A stretch of DNA of 64,000 nucleotides from Lytechinus pictus (Eukaryota > Echinodermata > Echinoidea > Temnopleuroida > Toxopneustidae): positions 11,466,001 to 11,530,000 of the forward strand of contig NC_087249.1 of NCBI RefSeq assembly GCF_037042905.1, written 5' to 3'. Position numbers and translations under genes: made by a program. This document shows, one piece after another, positions 1-13,447 of the stretch (position 1 is its first letter; each line of letters opens with the position of its first letter). The notes beneath the pieces are model-generated. The model was not told the DNA's origin. It did no database searches and saw only the letters and a list, made by a program, of their open reading frames with translations.

Positions 1-2063
1 ACTTCATTCGCTGTCAAGGTTTTGTAAATAACACACAATTATATTATAAGCAATTAAACACACTAAAAATTTCAAGATAGATATTGCAAAGATCTATATC
101 GGATTGTTTGTCTCCTTTGGTTGTGGGTTGTAACTTAGCGTACATTCCTCCATCCATTTTGAAATCGGACAAGAGAGCTCCCCTTGTATGTCAAAGAAGA
201 GCTTTTTGTAGTGCTCCGCTTAAAAGTTTTAGGAGAGCTTTTTATTGCTCCCCTCATAATTATAAAACTGAGTCCCTGAACTGCGCTAAATAAGGGACCA
301 ATAATTTTTTTTTTTTAACTGTCCCACACTTTACCTCTGCATCCAGTTATAAGCACTAAATATTGTCAGTGTCAGTTTCCTATGAAAAAATTCCTGTGTA
401 AAAAAAAATTGAATTTTTGATCTTGAAATTGAGACAATCGTTCAGCTTATTTTGTAATAATTACACTCCTCGGTGACACTGTATGCTGATCGCTCTGACG
501 TCGAGCCAGCCAGAGAGAACCAGATTTTCCAAACTGGCTAATTTGGGTTTTCTCAAGAACAATTAGCTGGAAAGGGGAATAAATGAATGAAACTTGCATT
601 ATGCTGTGCTTCTTGGCTTATTCAAGCTTTCAATTGGTATTTGATTTGTCAATTTTACTCCGGTTGGGGTCGTTACCCGGTTCTTATTTCTTCCTGCTGA
701 AATTGCTCTATCACTCACGACAACTTCATTCAACCTAAAAGTACAAGTAATAATACTGATTTCACAAGAATTATTCAATGGTGAAATATTGATACAAACA
801 TACACTTCAAATTTGAATTTGTAGTACTGAATCAATCACTTTTATACCGTGCTATGAACTGCTATGAATTATCTTCGTGATCGCCCTGCATTGTACAAAC
901 ATACAGAATTTGTTAAAAAAAATTAAAGTCAGCCTGGAAATCCATCCATACCATAATTTTTTCTACAGGAATTTTGCACAATCTCCTCTAATAGTAAACA
1001 AAGAGAATCACACTGAATCTTCAAGAGAAAGACGAATGTATGAATATACATCATATATCTAGAAAATTATTATGAACAAATTTGCATTTTAGATGTTGAC
1101 GTTGCTGGCCGTCCATACGGTGGGTGGTAGCCTGCCGGGTGTTGGATTCAGATTCAAACAGACCATGTGGATTTAAATATGGAGCTCTAGGACTTGAATC
1201 TAAAACCTTTTGAGATCCAAAAATTTGCACCTAGTGTTTAAAAATAAATCTGACATTTTGTCCGGATTTGTTTGCGATCCTTGAAAAGTAGAGTGTACTC
1301 GGGGCATGTGTCTCATGGTATAAACTTATTCTATAATTAAATGTAAATGTAATGCTTCAGATATTGTTTCTTACTTGCCCCCCCCCCCCCCCTTTTTTTT
1401 TCTTTTTTAGATAAGTTCAAGTTCAATTTTCAAGTTCAATTTATTTATTTTCTCACTAATATAAAAAACAATATACAATATGTAAAAGAATGAAAATTAC
1501 ATGTATAAAAGAAAAACGGAAACTACTGAAAAGTTCATAGGAACTCGTGAGTTGTAGCTCCCAGTAAAACAAGGTAAAATACATATGAAAATCAAATGAA
1601 AAATATACACACAGCATCAGCAATCACCAGCATACATATAGTTTATACTGCCATTTAATGTAGTTTTTATTGGTTGTGGTATTTTTTTAACACTTTTAAT
1701 AATGACACACCACATGTTCTGTGAGTGCCACCGTTATAAAAAAAATTTGTTCAAATGAATATATAAATAAATAAATACCACCACCGAGCCAGCACTTTAC
1801 TATGAATGATTCATTCCATCAATATTGCAAGAGCAAATTTTGAACAATAGCACCAACACAACCTTGTGGATTAAAATGACAATGATGATTTTAATTAAAT
1901 TCTTATGTATTTCCAATTCAAAGGTACAAAGCTAAAAGTATAATGCATCAGGATTTTTTCTTCTTTTTGTTTTGTTTTCGGGAGCTACTGTACTTTTCAT
2001 TTATAACCTAACTCTTCAACATTGGATATTCAAAACTTTAACCTTGCAAGAAAAGGGGATTTT
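1..2063. other. No gene recognised
   Basis: AT-rich sequence with a C/T run at 1380-1410 and a TTCAAGTTCAATTT repeat near 1415-1445 that looks like a LINE 3' tail. A minus-strand frame at 599-738 has an acceptor-like TGTACTTTTAG but no convincing partner. This could be intron or 3' flank of the minus-strand gene. Confidence 0.5.
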
Positions 2064-2245
2064 CCTGGTGGGTGTTTCAAAAATCTGTTCGTAAGATACG
2101 AATGACTTTACACACGACTGGTGACCCCTTCTTGTGCTAGATAATACATTCCTATGTCATTCATTTAGGACATAAGAACATGTTCCAGTCGTTCGTAAAG
2201 TTGTGCGTAACTTTACGAACAGCTTTATGGAACACCCACCGGGGC
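2064..2245. mobile_element. Foldback MITE (GTTCGTAAG family), copy 1
   Basis: The ends TGGTGGGTGTTTC and its inverted partner GGAACACCCACC bracket a hairpin with CTGTTCGTAAG on one side and TTTACGAACAGC on the other. It shares its terminal and internal CGACTGGTGA motif with the copy at 46278. Confidence 0.75.
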
Positions 2246-5200
2246 TCTTTTTTTTCCAGCTCTCTTTTGAGCATTTCGGGAAGAAAGTGCCCCAAATCCC
2301 ATGTAATTTTTTCCCCTGCAATGCATTCAACCTTATCACCTTTCGGGACTACTATAAGTATACAAAGATTCCTTTTGAAATAGAAAAAAATTGTAATCAA
2401 TTAAGGCATTTTAATTTTTCATTTTAATTTCTCATAACCTTACACAAAGTTCATAAAAGTAGGAAATGTGGCATTTTAAAAATCTAACTACTTGTCGGCT
2501 GGAATTTAAACATTAACACATCTTTAGTTTTAATTATCATGTGGGTGACACACAGAGCTAAAGTGGTTCACAAATACTGATTTCATCTTTTTAATTTTGA
2601 TAAAAATCACTAACCAACAAGACCTAGAATTCTACAACTGCATGGTTACAAAGAATATGAACAAGAGAGGGCAGTATATCAGTTTAAGCCTCATAAACGG
2701 GTAAATCCACTGAGAGTGGATGATAATAACCATGAGTAGCTGGTATGGTCATAAAAAATGTTGTGTGAGGTAGGAGAAATATAAGTAAAACAGAATGGTG
2801 AGAGTTAAAAGTCCCTTGGGGCAGAAATTGAAATATAACCAAGGTAGCATACTACTGTTTTATATCCTCATGAAAGAAAAATGTAATTTTTAGTAAAAAT
2901 TTTGAAAAATGGAAATTTTGCCATTTCATGTATTGGGATTGATATATAAATCAGTACTCCTTGCTTCACCACACTATGACATCACAAATGCAGCCAATTT
3001 GAAGTGGCCATGGGTATACTGATTAACAAATTTAACAACTTTATAAAATTTGTGACTTTCTTTAATATTGTTTGTTCAAACCTTCACCATTTTTTTTTTT
3101 TACTTTTCCCCCTAAAAGTAAAAGCAACTTTTTATTTGGGTAGGATTCCCCTTTAAAATCAATCTGCTACCTATCATTTCAACAGTCATTGTATTTTTGT
3201 ACATGTGCCTATCAATTCCAGTAGGTGATATGGGTAACTACATGTACATGTAAATTTGTATGATTAATCATTCTCTGATATTACCTTCCTGCAAAAACAA
3301 CTGCCAGACAAGACAACATTGAACAAGGTGAGAAATTGAAAGTGAGAATTGATCTTGATCCAAGGATGTATACCCGGCATACTTTTTAAAACCACAATAC
3401 AGTGTGACATTGTGAATATTATTGATATTTATCCAAACATGATATACATACATGTATACTTTCAAGGAAATCTGTTTTTCATCACTGACTGTGAAAAAAA
3501 AACCTCATTACAATGTGCACATTTTGAAGCATAACTCCAATGAAACCAACTTTAATAACGTTGCTGTCAAATGCCATTTCATTTCTATTTTGCTTAATTA
3601 CTTTGTATAAAATTGTCCTGTACATTCAATTATTACAAATTGTCAGCGATTTTATGAACCAGCGTCTCCAAATCAGAATTTTCAGATAATCACGTTCAAA
3701 GTTTGGATGTTTTTCAAACACCAATAACTTTGCACTTTGAAAGAAACAAGAGCACCAATTTAAAGTATACATTCTATCCTTTTATAGTCTGAAAAGTTTT
3801 AATTGCAATTCTTATTCATTTTTTCGATATGAAGCACAGGTACTCATTTCAGAAACTGTTCATTTTTACGAAAAACAGGGGGTAGATCACTTTGTAAAAT
3901 CATGTGCATCATGCGCAAAGTTTTGACCGATATTTTAGCCAGTTGTATGCCAGTTCGCAAAGTGATTCAATGCATACCCACAACATCTAAGTCATGTTTT
4001 CCACCTCTGCCTGCCATTTCAGAGACTATAATAGTACAGAAACAATGGTTAAGGCCGTTTCATAAAATCAAAGGAGGGGAATGTGCCAGTTATTCTGTTA
4101 TTCTTTAGGAATTTTTATCTGAAATATGGTAAATCTATAAAATTATATGTAATAACAGATGGACAGGCTTTCAGAATATGCAAACAAAATCGATTTCGAA
4201 AATTTGACCCAAAATTAGGTTTACATGTTAGCCAGTTCATTGAATCACTGACAAAATATTAGAACTACTTTTTAATTATCAAAGCCAATCATTCACAAGA
4301 ATTTTGTCACTCAATATCTGTTCAGATTTATTCTGAATTTCGGAAACATCACTAGATTTCTCACTCATTTCGAAGAGATAGAACTGAACCCACATCACCT
4401 GCCAGGCAACCATGTTTTGGGTGAGAAATAAATGTGAGAATTCATCACTTTCCAAGGCTTTTAATAGCTGCATCCCTGTTACTATACTCTTCATCACAGA
4501 TCCATGTAATTAATCATCATTCCCAATTTCATCCAATGGTATAACTCATTACTTGTACAGTTTTAGATAACCAATATTTTTTAGGAGAGAGGGGGGGGCG
4601 AGGTCCGTGAGGACAATTAAATTAAATTCACTTTTTAACAGGAACTCGTACCTTGCCAGGTTTTTCTGGTAGGCTACAGCAATTTGTTTTTTATTAGAAG
4701 CTTATTCAGTTTTTTGCTATTTGAGATATGGCACACTTTCTGCGCCCCATCATTTATGCATCCTGGATCTGCCCTTGCCAGAATCCATAATTAATTTTTT
4801 TTTTATTGTGAATGTTATTTTGGGAGAGCAGGACTTAGTGACCAGCACCTTTTAAATTAGCCTGATTTAATATCTGGAATATACATATAATTTCAGTACA
4901 CATTAACTGTATTTCCTTTTAATATAAACATTACGTTTCTACTGCATGTATTCAACTGAATAAAAGTATTAAAGTATTATTCAAAAGTTATAATGCTCAT
5001 ATGGGGTTATTAGATGTTTGAAAGACGCTTTAGACAGAGATTTATTTGTTTTCCGAAAAGTATGATTATATACTGTGTAAGTTATTTTCCTTCAATTTCC
5101 TTCAAGAAAGGTAAGGAACACAAGATGATTTTTTTTTCAATTCTTCCTCCTTTTTCCATCATAATTTCATATTGTCAGACTATACTGAGACAATAAAATT

Positions 5201-5317
5201 ACAAAACCTCATCATTATGCATAATTTTCTGGAAGCTACCCGACTATCTTAATACAAACTATATACTAGTATACAAAATTTTATCAGCAGGAAGATATGT
5301 ATGGAGTCTACATGTAT
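2246..5317. other. No gene recognised
   Basis: AT-rich single-copy-looking sequence with a G-run at 4589-4598. No frame has both coding composition and splice sites. Confidence 0.5.
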
Positions 5318-5425
5318 TGGGGGAGAGGGTGAGGGAAGAGGGGAAGAGAGAGGGAGAGAGAGAGAAAGAGAGGGAAGACAGACTATGACAGAGGTTAGAG
5401 AGGGAGAGAGTGAAAGAAAGGAGGA
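5318..5425. repeat. GA/GGGA microsatellite
   Basis: A run of GAGAGAGGGA-type units. The minus-strand open frame across it is low complexity (Ser/Leu/Pro) and not a gene. Confidence 0.85.
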
Positions 5426-5659
5426 TTGAAAGTTGTAGTTTGGATTACATATCACTGCATAATGGAGTGAAATCCGAGTTAGATGTGTAAATCTTTCTTT
5501 GCATTGCTGATTCACTGATTGATATTGATGAATTATTCAAATGAAACATGACCAACTACAAGAATGCAATGTAGAAGATCATTCATTACACCTAGCATTT
5601 AGTAGCTTATCTAATAGATGACGAAGTTCACATTTTTACACAAATAAACCAAAAAAAGA

Positions 5660-6150
5660 GAAAGGATCTGAATCAAAGGGATGCTCCAGGCTGAAGATAT
5701 TTATATTTTAATAATATAGAGTAAAATTCACAGAGCAAAGTGCTGAAATTTTTTTATCAAAATCGGATTTATAACAAAATAACAAAGTTATTGAATTTTA
5801 AAGATTTGCATTATTCCGGATGTCTTTATGAATATTTACTAGGTGGGCTGATGATGTCATATCCCCACTTGTTCTTTTGTATTTTATTATATGAAATTAG
5901 GTTTATTTAAAAAAAATTCTACCAAGAACTGAAACAATTGGATTGGCAACTGATTATTAAAGTGCATTTATTTATTTATTGTTTACTTATTCCATCATAT
6001 AATGGATACACATCATTTCCACATGTTTGAAAAAACGAAACAATTATGATTTCATGTAATAACATATAAGAAAAAGGAATGTAGGGTTATGACATCATCA
6101 GCCCACCTAATGATAATTCACAGGAGTTTCACCCTTAATAAGGGCCTTAT
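5660..6150. mobile_element. Foldback repeat with GTGGGCTGATGATGTCAT arms
   Basis: TAGGTGGGCTGATGATGTCA near 5839 and TGACATCATCAGCCCACCTA near 6091 are inverted. The outer parts are AT-rich and poorly defined, so the element ends are approximate. Confidence 0.5.
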
Positions 6151-6789
6151 TAATTGAATACAGATATGATTTTGCATCTTATTATTTGTGCTTTCCGAGT
6201 CCTCCACGTGGAGTTTACATTGGTCTGAATAAAAAAAAGTGCCAAAGCACTGATTTATCTTTATCTACACTGCCTATAAAATGCACATACACAAGTAAAC
6301 CAGATCATCGCTGTGTTTTTTCTCAATGGACATACTCCATTTACTTTTCTCAAATTTGAATGTAAATAATGACAAGCGACAGAATACCCAAACTTTCAAA
6401 AGATACTTGGCATGACAGTCTTTCAGAAACAAACAGTGCAGTATATTTTTAGACAAAAGTGGATTTACATGAAAGGGTAAATGTGAAGGGAATTACTACA
6501 GTATGAGAGTAGTAAGCAAGGAAAATATTGCACAGGGGGTCCAGGTGACGTTGCCCCCAAAAATGCTCAAAAGAGCCCTGGAAACTCAAAATTGAACCCT
6601 TAAAAAAAATTCCCATTTCTTGCAATGTTAAAACGTACTGTAGCCAATGTTTCAGATTGAGGCAGTAAGTTGTGAAAAGTACCGCCCCACCCCTCCGAAA
6701 ATAAAGAAATGATTTTTTACCTGGTGGTGAGTCTACTTGGACCGGTGATGTGAATCGGGGGGGGGGGGGGGGCAGTACAGGATGGGGGA

Positions 6790-7200
6790 CTCCCAAAGAG
6801 TTATCAGTGTCGACAGTGCAGTTAACTCCTGGACCTCGAACCTCTACAAAATATGGTGACCGCGCTCTTTCTTCAATTGCCCCTTCCCTTTGGAATACTA
6901 GTAAGCTACCATCTTACATTCATAATGCCAAGTCTGTGAATCAGTTCAAAACCCTACTCAAAACCTACCTGTTTAATAGATGATTCACAGTTGTGGGTCG
7001 GTCAATTGGAGGTGCACACCAGTTTTGATTTTTGATTATTAGTATAGTTGTATTACCTGTTTCATTATCCCCTGCCACTTTTTTTTTTTTCTTTCTTTTT
7101 TCTTTAACCCAAGTACAAACCATTAACAGAACACAGAGCGCTTAGAAACACCAGTAGTAAGCGCCTTATAAATGTTATGTATTATTATTATTATTATAAA
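6790..7200 (+). mobile_element. LINE 3' end (L2-like) with ATT tail
   Basis: The open frame reads TKYGDRALSSIAPSLWN, then VNQFKTLLKTYLFNR and a stop, the standard C-terminus of L2/CR1-type reverse transcriptase proteins. The 3' UTR ends GCGCCTTATAAATGTTATG followed by (ATT)n, typical of L2 tails. The upstream part is missing, so this is a 5'-truncated copy next to a G-run. Confidence 0.85.
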
Positions 7201-7765
7201 GGATACCTTTATACTTATTTACATAATTTTTCTTTTCAATCTTTTATGTAATCTTGACTCCTCAGCTGGATATATTACCAGCATCTACCTGATATGTGTG
7301 ATTTATGTGTTTTAATTTCAAGCTTGGTGATTTTCTGTGATGATTTGGAGACACCTTCCTGGCACATAAGGTGATATTCTTTGAAATGTTATGGAAATTA
7401 ACCTTGACAACTTCCAGAATGAGCTTTTGGGCCAAGTTCAGGGAAAAATCCAGGACATTTAAACTGAACATGTACAGGAAGATACAGAAGACGACCCATG
7501 GGGTGAATTTTATGTCTCTCAATAATCATCATCTATAACATCGTCGGTGTTCATCCAAACCATTGTATCGGTCAATTTTGGTCCAAAAAAAAATTGATTT
7601 TGAGATTTTTGCAGAAAATGAAAGTACCAGTCCTATTCTATTCAAAACTAAATTTCTAGGCAGCAATTTTTTTAAGTGTCTGAGATAGGAGGGGATTTTC
7701 AGGGCAATGTCATACAAATTTTTAATAAAATGCGCAAATCCCATTGAAAACGTGTACTGTAGCAG

Positions 7766-7922
7766 AGTGATACAACGTTTTGACTGACCGCGATTTCAAT
7801 GCACGCAGTCAGCCAACCGTTGTATTGGCCATCCACACTGAATTGACTTTGCACATGAAAAGCAATACAACGTTTTGACTGACCGCGCGCATTGAAATCG
7901 CAGTCAGGGTTGTTGTATCCCG
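7766..7922. mobile_element. Short foldback repeat
   Basis: ACAACGTTTTGACTGACCGCG occurs directly at about 7770 and 7866, cut to 20 nt here as CAACGTTTTGACTGACCGCG. GATTTCAATGC near 7790 also pairs with GCATTGAAATC near 7890. This gives a small mixed direct and inverted structure, with no coding content. Confidence 0.55.
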
Positions 7923-8524
7923 TATGGCGTTTTTGTACAGGGGAAATCTAAACCACTCAAACCAAAATTACAAGCATGGAGCTCTTCTGCAATATTTTCT
8001 CCAATCTTTGGTTTTGTGTAAAAATAAGAATCATGTCAAGCATTTATCTTGGTCTTTCCAATCATGTATTTTTCTGGCAATGAATATGTTGTAAGGCTCG
8101 GGAACTAAGTGTGAAACTTATAATTAACATCGAAGTAGATTTTCTCTGAAATGGGTTAGCACCGTCATATGTGTGATATGATGGTTTGGATGACCGCCAG
8201 ACGAAATGATATCTCTAAAAACAAAAACATGCAATCGCTATTTGAAAAGGAAAATTAATCATTAAACAATACTTTTTCATGTCTGACATCTTGAAAGACC
8301 ATTACAATGTATTTGTTATTGATTTGGCACATCAAAGAGAATTCTCAACCATCCCCGTTGCTTTGTGCTGCAATTCCATCCTCTCATACTTTTAAGGGTT
8401 TAATACAGAAACACAAAAGCACAAACCTACATACTTTTTCCTTTCAATGATTAAAGAATTATCCATCCAAGCCTACTCACGTGCAGCATTCATTTCCTGA
8501 TTTGGCATGTTTTCAGGGCTTTAT

Positions 8525-8940
8525 TTCCGATTGGTCTAATGCCAATTCATCCAATAAAAATTTGCCAACTATCATTTGGTCTACTATCATTTGGTCTACA
8601 ATCAGTTCGTCCACTATCCAAATGGTCTAATTGCCCTTTCGTCCACTCACCATTTTGTCTAATAACCAATTGTCCAATAGCCATTCAGTCCATATACCAT
8701 TTGGTCTCATTGGATGAAATGATAATTGGGCAAAATGAATAAAAAGAAAATGGGTATTAGACCAACTGGTTTTGGGATGAAATGGTCAGACGAATTGGTG
8801 ATTACATATACATGAAGTGATTATTGGACCAAATGGCTGTTAGACGAAATGATGATGGACAGACTGGCATTAGACTAAATGAAGGTAGGCCATATGATGA
8901 TTGGACGAGTTGGCAATAGACGAATCGGCAGTTTACCATT
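8525..8940. repeat. TTGGTCTA-type palindromic degenerate array, copy 1
   Basis: The left half is a chain of degenerate units such as CATTTGGTCTACTAT, and the right half carries the inverse units (ATTAGACCAAATG type). The unit spacing is about 16-20 nt. No frame is conserved. An inverted copy exists at 55015. Confidence 0.75.
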
Positions 8941-9533
8941 TTTCAGGAAACTCCAATGAGTGAGAGAGAAAATTATTGATTCTTGATTCTGTCACATGCG
9001 AAAGCTGTTCGTGTGGAATAGGGTGGACAGCACCACAGCGGTGGCATAATGAAACAGCATAATTTATCAAGTTTTAAAAATTGATACTAAGTACATGTTT
9101 CACCACATTAGGAATAGTAAGGAATAAAGTACATGTAATTGCTAATCAAAGAGGAGTCTAGAGGACAGAAACTGAGGAGGCTCTCCAAAATTTCTGGAAT
9201 AATAATTGAGAAGGCAGTGTATTTTCTAACAAAACTGTGTATGATTGAATAAAAAGAGAGATGAAAAGGCAATTGAGAGCCAATACATAAAGGATTGTGT
9301 TTGAGGTTCTTTAAGAATTGATCAGTCAAACACAAATTGAAAATTCTGTTTAAATTTACACTCACTCACTTCTTTATTCAAAACACTAAAGATTTCCTTA
9401 GGAATATGTTCCTCCCTTTTATTCTACATGTATTCATGTTTCTGCTTCTATTGCAACTGACTATATCTTGTTTGACATCTCCTTCAATACAATAAATGCA
9501 GATTATTTTCAAAAGGAAGTCAAGTGTACTCAC

Positions 9534-10138
9534 CGATGCAGCAAGTTGAGGCACATCCATATCTAATTCTCCATCTGTGGGTAGGCTCTTAGAATGCCTA
9601 GACTCACTATTCACATCGAAAGACAAGATTTTCCTGGAAGACGAGGAACTAGATCTTCTAACAATACCAGTACCATTAGTCCTGGCGCCACCAGTGTCCG
9701 AATCACTGGAGTACGTTTGCCTACCATCAGTTTCAACAAACAGTTTCGTGCGATCGATGACCGATCCACCGAATCGGTGGGAACGCGGAAGCGAGTTGTA
9801 GTTCTTAGAGTCATGGTGGAGTTGCGGTTCTGACTTGGAGACGAAAGAGCGGGATCTCGCCGAGGAGATGTTCTCGTCGTCGGAGTGACCGTGCGACTTG
9901 TGGTGGGCCTTCTCCATGACCTGGGTGCTGATCTTGCGCATGGGTTTGGTTTTGTGCTTGAAGCGCTTCCACAGACCCGGCCTTTTCTTCTTCTTCTTGC
10001 CTTGGGAATACAGCGGTGTGGAGGTGGTGAGGGGCTCGTCACCGTCCATGCCAATCCGATGATCGTTATGATCGGTATCATCTTCTCCATACTGATCCTC
10101 TGAATCGCTGTCCATCGTATTTGATTTACGGGAAGAAC
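9534..10138 (-). CDS. Large coding exon of minus-strand gene, basic Ser-rich protein
   Basis: Acceptor ATCATTGACAG, donor GCATCG/GTGAGT, 605 nt, ending in phase 0. The sequence shows an acidic start (MDSDSEDQYGEDD), a very basic helix-like core (KKKKKRPGLWKRFKHKTKP), then Ser/Arg-rich segments with possible phosphorylation sites (RRSSSSSSRK, SDSDTGGARTNG) and an acidic end (DGELDMDVPQLAAS). GC content is clearly higher than the flanks, as expected of a coding exon. If the upstream ATG is not used, the internal ATG at 10115 gives 194 codons here. I do not recognise the family; cytoskeletal or scaffold adaptors often look like this. Downstream exons to the left were not identified. Confidence 0.8.
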
Positions 10139-12059
10139 CTGTCAATGATAAGAATGGTTGAGATTTTAGAATGAAGTTTATGAAAAGATATTGATTAATT
10201 TCCAACAAACTAGTTAAATACACAAGTTGTAATGATAATCTTCAAAATTTTTTGTTATACGTTTATACAATTAAAGAGTAAGATATGTTGTTCTCCTTTA
10301 TTAGCAAATCTTTCAAGAGCTCTGCAGCCTATCACAAAGATGAACATGCGTGTATAGGAACAAGAGATATCAAAGGTCTCTGAAGATTCCGAAAACAGTC
10401 AAGCAAAACTACATTGATATCTGACTTTGGTAGTTTGTCTCATGCAGGAAACGATCCTCGGGCAAATGTATAAATTTGAGTAAGCAAGATTTTATATCAT
10501 ATGAAAAAAACAACTTATCAATTGGAATCAACCTTTCAACTAGTTTTTTTATTTTCAATTAACATCACATTAAATAGTTGAGCACAATTATACAAGGCCC
10601 TAAAATCATTGATTTCAATTGTAGACAGCAATTTCACAAAATGGAAATGACCGCAAGAAATACATCTTCATGAAATAATTTGCAATAGAGAAAGGTCAGT
10701 TGGGGAATCAACCAGTTGCAAATTATACATAAGAATACCATGGCAACGAAACTGTAAGCGTGAAACAGTACAGGGCTTTATAGTCTAAAATATAATGTAC
10801 GTGTGTCACACAGAGAAATGAGGCGGTACAGTATGTTCAAGATCAAGAATGCCATATACTGTATTTCTCTGAAATAGTTACACACAATTTTAATTGTATT
10901 CATTTACGGATGCTTAATATCAACATCAAAATTTAAATAGGGGTCTACAATGAATCTTTTTCATGAAAATAATAAATGTTGAATTTTTAATGGCAGATGA
11001 GGAAAAATGAAGAATTTAACCTAACTGTATTATTAAAACATTGATAACTAAACAATTCAATATATTTATTAATTCTGGTCGTGATTGTTGAATTTCACAT
11101 TGTTGATCAAAGACATGGTTTCAAAATATAATAAATATCATTCAAAGTCACCAAAGAAATAATTTCTTTCAAAAGTTATCTCGATACTCTAAGAAAGTTT
11201 GACAAAATTGTCTTTCTTTTATACATAAAGTAAATGAATTAATGGGCTAAATAGAGTTTCAATAAATTCACGTTCTTTGTAAAAGTCCCAACTTCAAGAA
11301 ATGTATATTATCAGTCAAACTTCCAACACTGTATCAAAATTATTAAACATTCATATTCAATGACAGTCAATGACATACTACCACAATCAACAACGTCACC
11401 TCAACTATTTCATCAAATTCATGCCTATATCAAATTTGAATATATATTGTAGACTACGTAGATATCAGAAATAATTTGACACAACTATGGGATGAATAAT
11501 AAGCAGCCATCTGTGCTTTTTCCAAACTCCAGCTGGGTTAGCTGGCTGCCTTCACTACAATAGTTAGAATAGAATATTGCTTGCGCAGGGAGTTAATTAT
11601 CAAATATAAATTGATGCGGTACTGCATACATTATGCAAATAGAAGAATGACACAGATCAAATTTAAAAAAAAAATAAATAAATAAAATGAGAAATATTTT
11701 CAAAGAGTCATAACTGAAATTTGCATTCCCTAGACAATTTTTTATTAACCAAGTAAGATGAATACATCAATTTTTTTTTTTTTAAATCAGTGAAATTTCT
11801 ATTCGGCAATTCTTTTCTGTTGATTTTTTACTTAACTCTTCATAATGTAACTTCTAGACCACCATCACTGATAGATTACATGACTCAAACATTAATCCCA
11901 ACTTTTAAAGAAACATACTAGTATACAAAATGTACATACTTACAAATGCAAGCACATGACACATTCTTTAATTTTTCATGAAACATTATTAATATTTAAC
12001 AAGACTCTTGTATTTAAATGGTGCCAAAGCAATTCTTCCTTTATTGAAATAATTATACA

Positions 12060-12871
12060 GTGCGTCCCAGAAAAAACAAAATCGAGATTAAGCGATGATT
12101 TATCATAACTTAATCATAAATATAATAGACAAAAGACCTACCAATGTAAAGCTTAGAATCTCCTCTTTCATCTGATATTACTTAGATTTTTCCTTATTTA
12201 CGCATGAGTGAGCAAAAACAATTTGAAGAAAGGATACCAAAAACTCATTTGGCGGGGGGTGTCTGAATTTCAAAAAGAAAATCACATGCCTAAAAAGTTC
12301 AATATCTGCTCTTTGATTTGATACCTTAATCACAAAAAATGGTCAAGAAGTCAAAAAGTTATGTTCCCTCGAAACAATGCTTGTATTTCCATAATTTCAT
12401 TAAATAATTGTGTTTTCACCGGTTTCCCACAGAAGCTATCGTATGGTTAACAAAAGACTTAATGTATGGCTGATCGTCAACAAAACGGAGTGGCGAGTGA
12501 GTTTGAACGCTAGCCTGAAAAACCTCTTCATTTTATGAAATTATTGAAATTCAAACCTTATTTCAAATAACCAGAACTTTGTTATTTCTAGACCATTTTC
12601 TGTAATTGAGGTATCAAATTAAAGAGCAGATATTGAACTTTTTAAAACTGTGGTTTTCTTTTTGAAACCCAGATACAGCCCGCCAAATTACTTTTTGGTA
12701 TCCCCTCTTCAAATTGTTTTTGCTCACTCATGCGTGAATGAGAAATAATCTAAGTAATTTCAGATGAAAGAGGAGATTCTAAGCTTTACAATGGTAAGTC
12801 ATTTGTCTATTGTATTTGTGATTAAGTTATGATAAATCATCGATAAATTTCATTTTTCGTGGGACGCACTG
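12060..12871. mobile_element. Long-arm foldback element, TA target (Tc1/mariner-type)
   Basis: Ends CAGTGCGTCCCA and TGGGACGCACTG are inverted and flanked by TA. The arms stay recognisable for at least 300 nt (for example CTCACTCATGCGT and ACGCATGAGTGAG). The centre holds no transposase frame, so it is non-autonomous. It lies in the 6.2-kb intron of the minus-strand gene. Confidence 0.8.
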
Positions 12872-13394
12872 TATACTGGAAATTATAAACATACCCCATT
12901 CACAGCTACAAGCAATTTTCTGGTCTACACATTTTTTACAACTACATATAGGTAATTTGATTGGTCACCATGGAGACTGTGCATGCATCATATCTGTTGA
13001 GACGTTGACTTTCCAATTGTTGAAATACATGTAGGAGTTAATTTGATATTAGGCCTCAAACAAACACCTCATATTTCACCAACACACTCTTAAAAGAAAG
13101 TGTTGAGAAACAAGTTGCCCAATATTGGGTTAATGTTGGGTAATAAAAAAGCATGTTTCACGGGTGATTTTTACATAACATTGCATAAACAGCCATACAG
13201 CATTACATGTAGGTGTCTTTTTACCGAACACAGATATCGTCCCTTTTAGTTTTTAACAAATATTGACTAAAGCTTTTTCCATAGTGTAATATAATTGTGC
13301 TATATATATTTTTATATCCTACATAGATTGAATCCTGTATAGTGATTGGTTCAATAAGCATCATGTGACCGAATATATTTCAACTATGATGTTG

Positions 13395-13447
13395 CGTGAC
13401 GTCAGACCTCGATATATTTTTCGCTATACCAATATTCTGACGTCACT
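13395..13447. promoter_or_regulatory. Pair of perfect CRE octamers in a hairpin
   Basis: TGACGTCA occurs at 13397-13404 and 13438-13445, with flanks in partly inverted arrangement. It is followed by a GC- and CpG-rich block (13470-13600). These are consensus CREB/ATF sites, but they lie within repeat-like sequence, so regulatory use is only a possibility. Confidence 0.35.

Noticed and set aside
599..738. Minus-strand exon candidate (LNEVVVSDRAISAGRNKNR)
   Set aside because: It has an acceptor-like TGTACTTTTAG and fair codon use, but the donor is weak and its phase cannot be tied to the 9534 exon.
5249..5515. 88-residue minus-strand frame
   Set aside because: Translation of a GA microsatellite (Ser/Leu/Pro runs).
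6449..6796. 115-residue minus-strand frame
   Set aside because: Runs through a G-run and LINE 3' region in antisense; no coding features.
7290..7365. Minus-strand exon candidate (EGVSKSSQKITKLEIKTHKS)
   Set aside because: It is phase-compatible with the 9534 donor, but the acceptor lacks a pyrimidine tract and the piece is too short to judge.
8525..8940. CRISPR-like array
   Set aside because: Units are degenerate, spacing is irregular, orientation flips midway and the genome is animal.
9611..10090. 159-residue minus-strand frame and plus-strand frames over the same exon
   Set aside because: Shadows of the 9534-10138 coding exon in other frames, with Arg/Pro/Ser-biased composition typical of shifted reading.
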